From: Heterohyrax brucei
Lineage: Eukaryota; Chordata; Mammalia; Hyracoidea; Procaviidae
Reading direction: 5' to 3'
Assembly: GCA_028571685.1 (NCBI GenBank)
Contig: CM053166.1
Span: forward strand, 63,698,111 to 63,762,110
Length of the DNA: 64,000 bases
Positions 1 to 11,139 of the stretch are shown piece after piece (position 1 is the first letter of the stretch; each line of letters starts with the position of its first letter). The position numbers were made by a program, and so were the translations under genes. The notes beneath the pieces were generated by a model. That model saw only the letters and a program-made list of their open reading frames with translations. It did no database searches and had not been told where the DNA came from.

Positions 1-711
1 CATTGTTTAATTGGGTTATATGTCTTTTCCTTGTTGATATTTTGCAGCACCTTGCAGATTATGGAGATCAGACATTGACTGGATATGTGATTGCCCAATA
101 TTTTTTCCCAGTTTGTAGGCAGTCTTTTTACTCTTGATAAAGTCTTTGGATGAGCATACATGTTTGATTTTCAGTAGTTCCCATTTATCTATTTTTCTCT
201 TCCGCTGTTTGTGCATTGTTAGTAATATTTTGTAGTCTTTTTATGCCATGTATTAGAGCTTCCAGGCTCTATTTTTTCTTCCATAATCTTTATTGTTTTA
301 GATTTGATATTTAGGTCCCTGATCCATTTGGAGTTAGTTTTTGTGTAAGGTGTGAGATATGGGTCTTGTTTCAGTTGTTTGCAGATAGATATCCATTTTT
401 GCCTACACCACTTGTTAAAGAGATTGTTTTTTTCCCCAGTTCATGACCTTTGGGCCATTGTCAACTATCAGCTATTCGTAGATGGATGGTGTTGTTTATG
501 GATTCTCTATTTTGTCCCGTTGATCTATGTATCTGTTTTTGTAGCAGTACCAGGCTGTTTTGACCACTGTGGCAGTGTAATGGTTTCTAAGGTGGGGTAG
601 CATGAGGCCTCCCACTGTGTTCCTCTTCTTCAGTAGTACTTTACTTATCCAGGGCTTCTTTACTTTCCAAATGAAGTTGGTGATTTTTTTTCTCCATTTC
701 ATTAGAAAGTG

Positions 712-1600
712 ACGTTGGAATTTGTATTGGGATTACATTACATGTATAGGTCACTTTGGATAGAACAGACATTTTTGCAATGTTAAATCTTCCTATCCAT
801 AAGCAAGGTAGGTTTCTCCATTTATATCTCTTTCAGTTTCTTGGAGTAGGGTCTTGCAGTTTTCTCTGTGTAGGTCTCTTTAATCTCTGAATATATTTAT
901 TGCTAGGTGTTTTATCTTCTTGGGGGCTATTGTAAATGGTATTGATTTGGTGAGTTCCTCTTTGATGGTCTCTTTGTTGGTGTAAAGTATTTTTAAATTA
1001 AGGTATGTACTTTTTTTAGATGTAATGACATCATATACACTTAACAGACTACACAGACCCATTGCCACTGCCACTGGAATTTGTATTGGGACTTATTGTA
1101 TCTATATATCTCTATATAGATATATCTATATATATCATTTTGGAAACCCTGGTGATGTAGTGGGTTAAGTGCTACGGCTGCTAACCAAAAGGTTGGCAGT
1201 TCCAATCTGCCATGTGCTACTTGGAAACTCTATGGGGCAGTTCTACTTTGACCTATAGGGTCGCTATGAGTCAAACCCAACTAGATGGCATTGTGTTGGT
1301 TTTGGATATATCACTTTGGATAGAATGCGTTGAATCTTCCTATCTACGAGCAAGGTAGCTTTCACCACTTACAAAAGTCTCTTTTAATTTCCCAGTGGTA
1401 TTGAGTCAATTCCAACTCATAGAGACAGTAATGTCTTGCAATTTTGCTTGTATAGGTTTTGTATGTCTCTGGTTAAATTTATTGCTAATTATCTTATCTT
1501 GGGGGCTGTTGTAACTAGTATTGATTTGGTGATTTTCTCTTTGATGTTCTAATTGTTGTAATGGAATTCAACTGATTTCTGTGGGTTTATCTTGAAATTT
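712..1600 (-). repeat. Diverged tandem duplication of an L1 ORF2 segment
   Basis: The segment beginning at 712 (GGAATTTGTATTGGG) and running to about 990 reappears from about 1076, with the same order of landmarks: CACTTTGGATAGAA, CTTCCTATC, GAGCAAGGTAG, then TTGGGGGCT and GTATTGATTTGGTGA. The copies differ at many sites, so the duplication is old. About 70 bases of non-L1 filler (1005-1075) and an AT-rich stretch (1100-1135) sit at the join. The SINE at 1145-1305 inserted later, into the second copy. A short SINE-like scrap lies at about 1394-1428. Confidence 0.6.
1145..1305 (+). mobile_element. AfroSINE-type tRNA-derived SINE with target duplication
   Basis: A tRNA-like head (AACCCTGGTGATGTAGTGG, then a B-box-like AGTTCCAATC) is followed by a GGGTCGCTATGAGTC body and a TTGGTTTTGG tail. 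Flanks 1130-1144 and 1306-1320 are a 15-bp target duplication (ATATATCATTTTGGA) with one mismatch. The element has no coding capacity. An RTE-type LINE probably mobilised it, because its last ~40 bases resemble the RTE 3' end. Confidence 0.85.
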
Positions 1601-1651
1601 GATGCTTGGATGAACTTTTTTTTAGTTCCAGTAGTTTTTTTTTACTAGATT

Positions 1652-2174
1652 TGCCATAGATTGAATTGTGTCCCCCCAAAATATTTGTAGACATGTAGCT
1701 GGGCCATGATTCCCAGTATCTTGTTATTGTCCTCATTTTGTGGTCTTCCTATGCTGTATGTCAAACGGTTAGGGTGGGGCTGTAAATCCCTTCATAGGAT
1801 CACCTCCCTGCTTCACTGTAAAGGGAGTTCCCTTGGAGTATGGCTTGCCCACTCTTAACTCTTTCATCCTGCAAGAGATAAAAGGAAGGAGAAACAGGCT
1901 GAGAACTGAGAACCTCACACCATCAAGCAAGCAGCAGCAGGAGAAGAGTGAGTCCTTCAGACGTGAGGTTCCCGCATCAAGATGCTCCCTGGACAAATAC
2001 TGTTAGAATACTTGACTTTCCTCCAGAGCCAACAAGGGGAAAAAGGCTTCCCGTGGAGCAGACATCCTCAGTTTGGACTTATAGCCTACCAGACTGTGTA
2101 AGAATAAACTTTCCTTTGTTAAAGCCATCCACTTTGTGGTATTTCTGCTAGAGCAGCCCTAGCTGACTAAAACA
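1652..2174 (+). mobile_element. Solo LTR, MaLR/ERVL-like
   Basis: The element starts with TG and ends with CA and is flanked by a perfect 5-bp duplication AGATT (1647-1651 and 2175-2179), the length usual for ERVL/MaLR integrations. It contains GAATTGTGTCCCCCCAAAA near its start and a polyadenylation-type AATAAA near 2103. The end region (ACTAAAACA) resembles MaLR LTRs. No internal retroviral sequence is present, so it is a solo LTR left by LTR-LTR recombination. It interrupts L1 ORF2, so it is younger than that L1. The exact subfamily is not known to me. Confidence 0.8.
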
Positions 2175-3944
2175 AGATTCTTTAGGGTTTTCTTGTATAA
2201 GACCATATCATTTGCAAATAAGCATACTTTCACTTCTTCCTTACCAGTTCGGGTACTCTTTATTTCTTTATCTTGTCTGATTGCTCTGTCTAGCACCTCC
2301 AGCATAATGTTGAAAAAACGTCATGATGAAGGGCAACATTTCTCGTTTCCATTTTCAACAAGAATGCTTTTAGAGTGTCTTCATTTAGGATGAAGTTGGC
2401 TGTTGCTTTTGTATAGATGCCCCTTATTGTATTGAGGATTTTCCCTTCTGTTCCTATTTTGCTGAGAGGTTTCTAACGTGAATGGGTGTTGGACTTGTGG
2501 AATGACTTTTGTGAATGAATTGATAAAATCAAGTGGTTCTTGTCTTTTGTTTTATTTATGTGGTTGATGATGTTGATTGTTTTTCTAACGTTGAACCATC
2601 CCTGCATCCCTGGTATGAATCCTACTTGGTCATGGTGAATATTTATTCTGATATGTTGTTGAATTCTATTAGTTAGAATTTTGTTGTGGACTTTTGCACC
2701 AAAGTTTATGAGAGATGTTAGTCTGTAGTTTTCCACTTTTGTGGTGTTTTTACCTGATTTGGGTATCAGGGTTATGTTGACTTCATAAAATCAATTTGGC
2801 AGTGTTCTGTCCTTTTCTAATCTCTGAAATACCTTTAGTAATAGTGGTGTTAGCTCTTCTCTAAAAGTTTGGTAGAACACTCCAGTGAGGCTACCAGGTG
2901 CAGGATCTTTTTTAGTTGAGAGTTTTAAAATTACCTTTTCAATCTCTTCTTTTGTGGTGGGTTTATTTAGTTGTTCTACCTCTATTTGTGTTAATTTAGA
3001 TAGGTAGTATGTTTCTAGAAATCTGTCCATTTCCTCTGAGATTTCAAATTTGTTAGAGTACAGATTTTCATAGTATTCTGTAATGATTTTTTAAATTTCA
3101 GTTGCACTGCTGTGATATTATCCATCTTACTTGTTGTTGGGGTTATTTGGTTCCTTTCCTGTGTCTCTTTTGGCAGTTTTGGCCAATGGTTTGTTGATTT
3201 TGTTGATCTTTTCAAAGAATCAACTTTTGGTCTTGTTAACTCTTTCAATCATTTTTCCAGTCTCTAATTCATTTAGTTTTGCCTAATTTTTATCATTTAC
3301 TTTCTTCTGGTGACTGAGGGCTTTTTTTGATGCTCTCTTTTTACTTTTCTGAGTTGTAGGATTAATGTTTTGATTTGGGCCCTTTCTTCATCTTGGATGT
3401 GTCAATTTATTGAGATAAATTGACTCTGAGCACTGCTTTTGCTGTGTCCCAAATCTGGTAGGACGTGTTTTCATTGCCATTTGAGTATGTGAATTTCTTT
3501 ATTCCACCCTTGATTTCTTATATAGCCCAGTAGTTTTTTTAGCAAGATGTTGTGCAGTTTCCATGTGTCTGATTTTTTTTCCCCTTCCTTTTTGTGTTAT
3601 TAATTTCTACTCTCATGGCATCATGGTCTGAAAGATGTTTAGTAATATTTTGATGCTTTGAATTTTACTACTGCTTGCTTTATGGCCTAATATGTAGTCT
3701 CTTGGTGAATGTTCCACGTGTATTGGAAAAGAAAACATAGTTTCTGGTATTGGGTGGAGTGTTCTGTATATGTCTCTGAGATCAAGATGGCTGATTGTGG
3801 CTTTCAGATCTTCAGTGTCTTTGCTGAGCTTTTTTCTGGATGTTTTGTCTTTCCCTGAAAGTGATGTGTTGAAATCTCCTACTATTATTATGGAGTTGTC
3901 TATTTCTGTTTGCAAGGCAGTTAGTTTGTTTTATATATTTTGGA

Positions 3945-3988
3945 GGGTCGCCATGAGTCGGATCCGACTTGACGGCACTTGGCTTGGC
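3945..3988 (+). mobile_element. SINE 3'-end scrap (TTGGC-tail type)
   Basis: About 44 bases, GGGTCGCCATGAGTC through CGGCACTTGGCTTGGC, interrupt the ORF2 endonuclease region. Only the 3' end of an AfroSINE-like element is present and there is no poly(A). I see no clear target duplication. Confidence 0.7.
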
Positions 3989-4769
3989 GTCATTGGGTAC
4001 ATAGATATTTAGTATGGTTATGTCCTCTGTAAGTATTGATCCTTCAATCATTATATAGTGTTCTTCCTTATCCAATGTAGTGTATTTTACTTTAAAATTC
4101 ATTTTATCTGAAATTAGTATAGCCATTCTTGCTTTTCTTTGAATGTTGCTTGTTTGATATATTTTTTCCCATCATTTGAGTTTTAGTTTGTTGGTTCTCC
4201 TGTAGACAGGTTATAGATGGATTTTTTTTTAAGTCCAATCTGCTACCTTCTGTCTAATTGGTACATTTAATCCATTTACAATCAGCATACTTATTGATAG
4301 GTATGAGTTTAGTGCTGCCATTTTGGCCCCTTTTTGTGCATTGTAGACAATTTCCTTGTTCCACCTAATTTTCTGTGCTGAGTCATTTTTCTTTATGTGC
4401 TTTCTTTTCATCTTTTTCAGTGTTTTGCATTTGCTGAGATTTCATGTTTTTCTTGTTTCTATTTTGATGCATAGGATTGTTAATGTCCTTTGGGGTTACT
4501 TTAATATTTACCCCTGTTTTTCTAAATCTAAACCAGTCTTTATTTTTTTATATTGCATTGACTTCCTCTCCATATGAAATATCTATGACTGTATTTTTCT
4601 AAGTCCCTCTTTTCTGTTATAATGTTGTCATCTTCTACATAATAACATCTTTGTCACCCTTTTTTCTATGTTTTGCCTTCAGTTTGTTTGCGTGATTTCC
4701 CTACTTGGATTAATACCAAGTTGTTTTGTTCTGCATTCTAGTCTTGGGTTGTTATCTGATGTTATTGAT

Positions 4770-5640
4770 TTTTTAACCAAAGGACTCCCTTTAGTATTAC
4801 AATTTCAGTTTGGTTTTTGAAAATTCTCTAAATTTTTGTTTGTCTAGAAGTATCCTAATTTCACCATCATGTTTGAGAGACAATTTCACTGAATATATAA
4901 TTCTTGACTGGTAATTTTTTCCTTCAAGGCTTTGCATATGTCATCCCATTGCCTTCTTGCCTGCTTGGTTTCTGCTGAGTAGTCCGAGCTTAGTCTTATT
5001 GATTCTCCTTTGAAGGTTATTTTTTGTTTATACCTAGCCATTTTTAAAACTGTCGCCTTATGTTTAGTTTCGTCAAGTTTGACTATGAGATGTCTTGGTG
5101 GGTCTCTTTTGGGATCTATCTTGTGTGAAGTTTGATGAGCATCTTGGATAGATATCTTCTCATCTCATGGTATCAGTTTTCTATCAACAAATCTTCAACA
5201 AGTCTCTATTTTCTGTTATCCCTCCACCCCCACTCCCACCCCCCACCATTCTGGTACTCCAATCATCTATAGATTATTCCTCTTAATAGAGTCCCACATA
5301 ACTCTTAGTGTTTCTTTACTATTTTAAAAAAATAGATCTAATTTTTCCTCGAATATGTTTGTGTTGCATGCTTTATCCTTAATATCGTTAATTCAGCTTT
5401 TCATTGCCTCAATTTTGCTCCTTTGACTTTCTATTGAGTTACTTAGTTCAGTAATTTTATTACTGATTTTCTAAATTTCTTCCTGTCTCTGATTGCTTGC
5501 ACTTTTCAATTTGTCATTGCACTCTGTTGCATTTTTCTTCATCTCTTGATCTCTTGAAGACTTCTAAATATTAATCATTTATATTCTACTTCCAATAATT
5601 CCAAGAAGTTCTTTTTATGTGGAAAATTTCTTGATTCTTT
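4770..5640 (-). pseudogene. L1 ORF1 pseudogene (old lineage)
   Basis: ORF1p is the L1 RNA-binding chaperone (coiled coil, RRM, C-terminal domain). The order of landmarks matches the better ORF1 copy at 36139-37098: the C-terminal end near 4790, the block corresponding to YPAKLSF near 4900, the RRM near 5280 (AATAGAGTCCCACAT on the plus strand), then the coiled-coil region. Stops and indels break every frame, and no segment longer than about 60 codons stays open. The boundaries are approximate. Confidence 0.6.
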
Positions 5641-6719
5641 ATTTTGGGAGCTTTCTGAAGCTATCATGTTCTGCCTTATTAAGTGACTTGATATAGGCTA
5701 TTGTCTCTGAACCATCAATAAGCTGGTGTATTTATTTTATGTTTGACTACTATGTTCTAGATTATTGTTTTGGTTGAAATGTCCAAATAGTCTAGTCATG
5801 TGTGCTAGTTTGGTTGTTGGTGCCCTTGAAGCTCTAACACCCTGTCACCAAATGGTTAGAGCTGTTACTAGGCATGCTAGCCCAGGAGTCCATTTAATCT
5901 TCTTCTATGGATTCAGCTCCTGTTTCCAGGGAGTTAGTCAGAAAGTGTGTGGTGCATGCTCTCCACTACAGTACTAGAATGGTAGGGGTGACTGGTGTAG
6001 GTACGGATATTTGACTTCATGTGCTCAGAGAGGCAAGAGTCTGACAGCCATTGCTGAGAGTCAGTGAGGAAGGTGTTTCCCTTATGTCTGTTCCAGAGGA
6101 ACTGTTTCAGCCCTGAATTTCTGGCTCCAGTGAATGGGAAGCTTTTTTTCCCCCTTCTCCCTTCCTACTTCACCCTGTTTTTTAAAGTATTCCCTCTCCA
6201 AGTCTTGGAAAATTATTCAAGACTTATATAAGGAGTCCTACCTCTGGCTCAGTTAATGGTATCAGACTCTGGCATCAGGGCACATTACAGAGGAGCTAGG
6301 GGGAAGTGCTGGTAAAAGGGAGAGGGGGTTGTCCCTAAGGAAAATTTAGATCTGCATGCAGTAGGTTTGACATAAGCCACTTAGCTTTTGTCTGTCAAGT
6401 TTCATTTTTCACTGGTTCTGGAGACATGATTGGACTCTGCTTCTGCTCAGTCTATCTTCCTGAGGAAGACATTCTCCAAACATCTCATCTCCATTCACTA
6501 TGCTGGCTGCAGCCAAAATCTGGCAGGTCACGTCTGGCCAGACCTAGGTACTTCTAGACCTACTGTCCTTTCCCCATTGCTCAGTCTGATTTCTAAATAT
6601 TCCCTTTAATGCTCAGGGCCCCTAGAACATCATATATAATTGATTCTTTTGTTTTTTGGTTCTTTGTTGTTAGAGAGATCACAGGAAGCATCTGACTACT
6701 CTGCCATCCTGGCACCTGT
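5641..6719 (-). promoter_or_regulatory. L1 5' UTR (old lineage)
   Basis: Sequence between the ORF1 relic and the L1 5' end, somewhat richer in G+C than the coding relic. It would have carried the internal RNA polymerase II promoter. The first bases on the sense strand (6719 downward) contain a degraded form of the L1 start motif CCAAGATGGC (plus strand TGCCATCCTGG near 6701). There is no convincing reading frame. Confidence 0.5.
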
Positions 6720-7553
6720 CATGGAAAGACTCAGAAGGAACCAAGGAGAACTGCTAACATCTGAGAAGGCAGCAGACAGTGAAAAGAAGTGGCAGCAGCA
6801 GTGAACTGGTAACAGCAGAACCAGGAGCCAACCCATGTAGCAAGAGAGCTGAGTGCCTATGCACAGAGTTTTCTTGGCAGAGTGGGGTGCCTCTAGGTAC
6901 TTGAATCAGTGAAGCTTCAGAGCTTTGGAACACTTGCCCCTGCAGAGCAGATACGGGCATGAGGCCATGAAATCTGAAGAGACAAAGTTGAGGAAAAGCT
7001 GAGCTACCTCAGTCTCAAAAGGTACGGCCATGACCTCAAGGGTTTGAAAGGGTGGAGCCAGGACTTTCTGTGTTTGTCAGAGTGGAATTTCTACTCAGTT
7101 GGGATTAGGGTGCACCTAAAGCCAAGGGAGCAGAGTTGTTGTCCAAGTGAGCCTTTCTACACAGAGTTGTAGCACAGGGCCAAGAGTTTCCACTCAGAAT
7201 CCAGAGAGTGTGGCCAATACCTGGAGTCTGAAGGGCAAGGCTAAAGCATAAAATGTCTCAGAAAATGGAAAATTATTTTCAAAGCTTTGAGGGCTATTCT
7301 AATGTGTTCTGCTGACTTGCTTGTTCCCTGTTAATGCCTTTATTCCCTGTAATTTCACCATTTGTAATGGACATATGTCATTTGTGCCTGCCTGTTATAT
7401 CATTCTATTTTGGGAAGATAGCACGTGTTCTGGATTTCACAATTAAAGAGAAATTTATGGATTTTGGATCTGGACTTAAGACATTTTGTATGCTATAAAT
7501 GAATATATTTTACATGTTCTAATGGCATGATTTGGGGGGGCCAAAGGGTAGAA
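6720..7553 (+). mobile_element. MaLR-like internal region, 3' part, non-coding
   Basis: This stretch leads directly into the LTR at 7554. The last ~300 bases follow the layout of THE1/MST-type internal sequence: CACCATTTGTAATGGACATATG, ACTTAAGACATTTTG and the purine-rich run TTTGGGGGGGCCAAAGGG just before the LTR, where the plus-strand primer lies in LTR elements. No 5' LTR is seen, and the left end abuts the L1 5' end. No gag or pol frame is recognisable. Confidence 0.6.
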
Positions 7554-8006
7554 TGTTATGGATTGCATTGTGTCCCCCCAAAATTTATGTATTGATTTGA
7601 CTTGGCTATGAGCCCCAATATGGTGCAGTTCCTCCCATGTGTTGTGAATCCTACCTTTGTACAGTTGATGAGGAAAATGGATAGCAGTTGTGTTGGGGAG
7701 GCAGGACTCAAGTTAACAGCTGTGGGATATAAGGAAGAGAAGTGAGCAGAGTAAGTTGAGAACCATATACCACTAGGAAGGCAGCACTGAGAGTGGAGTA
7801 TGTCCTTCGGACCTGAGGTTCTCGTGCTGAGATGCTCTCCTTGAACTTGGACTCAGCCTACTGGACTGTGACAGTTTCTCTTATTGAATTGACCTATGAC
7901 TTGTAAATGGACTTGTGGCTTACTAGACTGTGACAATAAAGATTCTCTTCATGAAACCATCCACTCATGGTATTTTCTGTTGGAGCAGTACCAGGTGACT
8001 AAATCA
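7554..8006 (+). mobile_element. 3' LTR of MaLR-like element
   Basis: It begins TGTTATGGATTG and ends near GACTAAATCA. It shares the GTGTCCCCCCAAAA motif, the GTCCTTCGGACCTGAGGTTC block and the ACTGTGACAATAAAG polyadenylation region with the solo LTR at 1652-2174. The two LTRs are diverged relatives. The right flank is an ancient L1. Confidence 0.7.
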
Positions 8007-8402
8007 GCACCTCCCCTGATCAATTTTACTAACTGAATTTTTTCAAGACTTTCATATCATTATTCATTTTTCTATTTACTTTTTCTATCAGTTACTGAGA
8101 GGAGTGTTACTTTCTCCATCTAAAATTGTGGGTTTATCCATCTCACCTTTCAATTGTATAGGTTTTTTTTGTTTAATTAGGTGCATTTGTATTTATGATT
8201 TTTCATTTTTCTTAATGAATTTACCCCTTCATCATTGTGAAATCTCCCTCTTTACCTCTAGTAATATTCATTGTTCTGAAGTCCACTTTTTCTCATATTA
8301 ATATAGCCACTAAATTTTTTTAATTAATATTTCGGTAGCTTCCTATTTATATCCTTTTACTTTCAACATATTTGTTGCGCTTATGTTTCAAGTGGATTTC
8401 TT
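8007..8402 (-). pseudogene. Ancient L1 ORF2 endonuclease relic (continues at 12909)
   Basis: The text corresponds to the ORF2 endonuclease region of an ancient mammalian L1 (L1M-like), for example plus-strand AAAATTGTGGGTTTATCCATC and CCCTTCATCATTGTGAAAT. It stops at the target duplication 8388-8402 and resumes at 12909 in the same sentence (CTTATCCAATCTGACAATCTG). The young L1 therefore inserted into this relic. No frame is open. Confidence 0.75.
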
Positions 8403-8796
8403 TTTTTTTTAATTTTTATTGAATATAACTGAGTGAAAATGTACATTCACATACAAATTTACATGCCTCCCTACATGCAGCTTCCACTGCTCTCCCTGTC
8501 TGGTGACAGCACATCATTCCTCTCTGCTCCATACATGTCTCATCCTCCCAACAGTCCCCTTTCCCCTCCTGTCCGTCCACTCCCCTTCCTGCAGCCAGAG
8601 GTCAGCAAGATGATATCCTATAGATGTATAGAACCATAAAGTGCTTCCAATATATGGTCACTCTGCATTGCCAAGTCCAATCCATTCCTGTCCAAAGAGT
8701 GGAACTTTGTTATAATTTATGGGAAAGGGCAGCATCAGGGCAGGGGGCCATGCTCTCAGAGGAACCCCCAAACTGCTGGACCATCAATTGAGGTCT
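8403..8796 (-). other. Young L1 3' UTR remnant and poly(A) tail
   Basis: The minus strand ends in a poly(A) tail with AATAAA at 8420-8415. The same 3' UTR recurs at 50307-50690, 53574-53960, 61196-61607 and 63320-63765. The upstream part of the UTR (seen at 50700-51300) is absent because of the internal deletion. The DNA resembles the other copies closely enough to have come from the same source family. Confidence 0.85.
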
Positions 8797-10717
8797 CTCT
8801 CCATTCAAGATGACGTGGGCAATTGGCTTTGTATAAATGGCCCTTATTGTGTTGAGGAATTTGCCGTCTATGCCCATTTTGCTAAGAGATTTTAGCATGA
8901 ATGGGTGTTGGACTTTATCAAATGCCTTTTCAGCATCAATGGACAAAATCAGGTGATCTTTGTCTTTTGTGTTATTTATGTGGTTTATCACATTAATTGT
9001 TTTCCTGATGTTGAACCAGCCTTGCATCCCTGGTATGAATCCCACTTGGTCATGATGGATTATTTTCTTGATATATTGTTGAATTTTGTTGAAGATTTTT
9101 GCGTCTAGGTTCATGAGTGATATCGGTCTGTAATTCTCTTTCTTTGTTGGATCTATCCCTGGCTTAGGTATCAGGGTTATGCTAGCTTCATAGAATGAGT
9201 TTGGGAGTACTCCATCCCTTTCTATACTGTGAAATAGTCTCGATAGTATTGGAGATAACTCTTCTCTAAATGCTTGGTAGAATTCTGCCGTGAAGCCATC
9301 TGGGCCCGGACTTTTTTTGGTTGGCAGTGTTTTGATGACCTTTTCAATCTCTTCCTTTGTGATAGGTTTATTAAGTTGTTCTGCTTCACGTTGTGATAAT
9401 TTGGGTAGGTGGTATGGGTCAAGGAATTGGTCCATTTCCCCTAGGTTTTCAAACTTGTTAGAGTACAGTCTTTCATAGTATTCTGTTATGATATTTTTGA
9501 TTTCTGTTGCATCTGTGGTGACAACTCCCCGCTCCTCTCTAATTTGGGTTATTTGTTTCCTTTCCTGCTTTTCTTTAGTAAGTTTAGCCAGTGGTTTATC
9601 AATTTTGTTGATCTTTTCAAAAAACCAGCTTTTGGTCTTTTCAATTTTTTCAATTGTTTTTCTATTCTCTAATTCATTTAGCTCTGCTCTAATCTTTATG
9701 ATCTCATTTCTTCCAGTGGCCAAGGGGTTCCTCTGTTGTTGTCTTTCTACTCGTTCAAGCTGTAGAGTTAGTTCCTTGATTTGGTTTCTTTCTTCCTTCC
9801 TGATGTGTGCATTTATGGAGATAAATAGACCTCTGAGCACTGCTTTGGCTGTATCCCATAGGTTCTGGTAGGATGTGTTTTCGTTCTCATTGGAATCCAT
9901 GAATTTCCTTAATTCATCCTCGATTTCCTCTATAACCCATTTTTTTTGAGCAAGATGTTGTTCAGTTTCCAAGAGTTCCACTTTCTATCTCTGTTTTTTC
10001 TGCTATTGATTTCAACTTTTATGGCTTTATGATCTGAGAAGAAGCTTTGCAGTAATTCAATGGTATGGATTTTGTTGAGCATTGCATTATGGCCTATCAC
10101 GTGGTCAATTCTGGAGAATGTTCCATGTGCACTAGAGAAGAAGGTGTAGTTGTCTGCTGATGGGTGGAAAGTTCTGTATATATCAATGAGGTTTAGTTGG
10201 TTAATTGTGTCAATGAGGTCTTCTGTATCCTTACTGAGCTTTTTTCTAGATGATCTGTCTAGTAATGAGAGTGGAGTGTTAAAGTCTCCCACTATTGTTG
10301 TGGAGTCATCTAACTCTCTTTTGAGCGTATTCAGAGTTTCTTCGACATATTTAGGTGCTCTGACATTAGGTGCACAAATATTTAATATAGTTAATCTTGC
10401 TTGTGTACTGAACCTTTCAGCAATAAATAGTGTCCATCTTTGTCCACGATGGTGGATTTGAAATTAAAATTAATTTTGTCTGAGATTACAATTGCCACCC
10501 CTGCTCTTCTTTGTTGATTGTTAGCTTGATATATATTCTTCCATCCTTTAATTTTCAGTTTGTTCCTGTCTTTAGGTCTCAAGTGAGTTTCTTGTAGACA
10601 ACATATGGATGGGTCGTGTCTTTTGATCCAAGATGACACTCAGTGTCTCTTTACTGGAGCATTCAGTCCATTCACATTCAATGTAATTATTGATAGGTAT
10701 GTGTTCACTGCTGCCAT
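8710..10717 (-). pseudogene. Young L1 ORF2 pseudogene, reverse-transcriptase half deleted
   Basis: The start codon is at 10717-10715 (MAAVNTYLSIITLNVNG). Codon 26 is TGA where the sister copy at 35706 has CGA (Arg). The endonuclease domain carries VGDFNTPLS (near 10290), SRIDHVIGH (near 10100) and SDHKAIKVEI (near 10040). The last frame, 8710-9981, runs 423 codons through the linker and reverse transcriptase blocks [29 protein letters not shown] and [10 protein letters not shown]. It then crosses the deletion after VILNGE and reads out of frame into 3' UTR, ending at a stop near 8710. The catalytic FADD block and all C-terminal regions are lost. A frameshift separates it from the upstream frames near 9930-9980. 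Confidence 0.85.
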
Positions 10718-11139
10718 TGTGGTAGGTTTATTTTTATGTTGATGTTTTCTCTGTTGTTCTTATTAGTCTGTTCTGGGACATTCTTTTTTGTGAGTTGATT
10801 TTTCACCTTTTTCAGAGCTGGTTTTATAGTTGTTGAGACTCGTGTGTTAGATTTCTTGAAATGGTATGATACATCTTTGTTGTGCTTTAAAGCTGCCCCT
10901 ATGAACCCCCTCAATAAACTATTTATAAACCCAATTTTAATTACTACCAGTCTTCTCATCTTTCTCTCCACCTGGAAGGACTATAACGACTGTTGTTCAT
11001 CCCTCTTTTCTTTATGATGACACCATATTTTTCATGATGATCACTAGATTGCTTCTTTCCAAATCAAAGCTGTGATTTACTTTGGAGCCTTCCCTAAATG
11101 TTTAGAGTATTGAGTGGTGTGTCGTTCTAAAATATAAAG

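Larger units (their letters stand above)
1..4321 (-). pseudogene. L1 ORF2 pseudogene (endonuclease-reverse transcriptase), partial
   Basis: ORF2p is the L1 enzyme that nicks the target DNA and reverse-transcribes L1 RNA. The start codon is at 4321-4319 and opens with MAALNSYLS, as in other L1 ORF2 proteins. The endonuclease domain lies at about 3550-4321; the block IIVGDFNTSLS near 3880 carries the conserved Asn. A linker and the fingers of the reverse transcriptase follow at about 2480-3250 ([20 protein letters not shown] near 2960; [12 protein letters not shown] near 2610). The C-terminal part continues to position 1. The frame is broken by many stops and indels, by the LTR at 1652-2174 and by a partial duplication of the C-terminal region. 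It cannot encode a working protein. Confidence 0.8.
1..6719 (-). mobile_element. Old-lineage LINE-1, 5' complete, 3' end beyond the left edge
   Basis: Reading the minus strand from 6719 downward gives an L1 5' UTR, an ORF1 region, ORF2 (start near 4321) and most of ORF2 to the window edge. The 5' end is placed at 6719 because the reverse complement there resembles the start of the other L1 copies in the window (compare 12880-12900 and 42717-42735). The copy is diverged: frames are broken every 60-100 codons. A SINE (1145-1305), a solo LTR (1652-2174) and a SINE scrap (3945-3988) are inserted in it. By wording it is older than the L1 at 8403-12908 and matches the fragment at 32990-34972. Confidence 0.85.

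Noticed and set aside
1145-1305. tRNA gene
   Set aside because: The head resembles a tRNA promoter, but it continues into a SINE body and tail, and the acceptor stem is not complementary.
5221-5250. C-rich tract as a G-quadruplex or regulatory island
   Set aside because: It lies in a decayed ORF1 region and looks like local expansion; there is no conservation in the sister copies.
8710-9981. 423-codon open frame, the longest in the window, as a protein-coding gene
   Set aside because: It is L1 ORF2 linker and reverse-transcriptase text ending in 3' UTR after an internal deletion; it has no own start context and no catalytic block.
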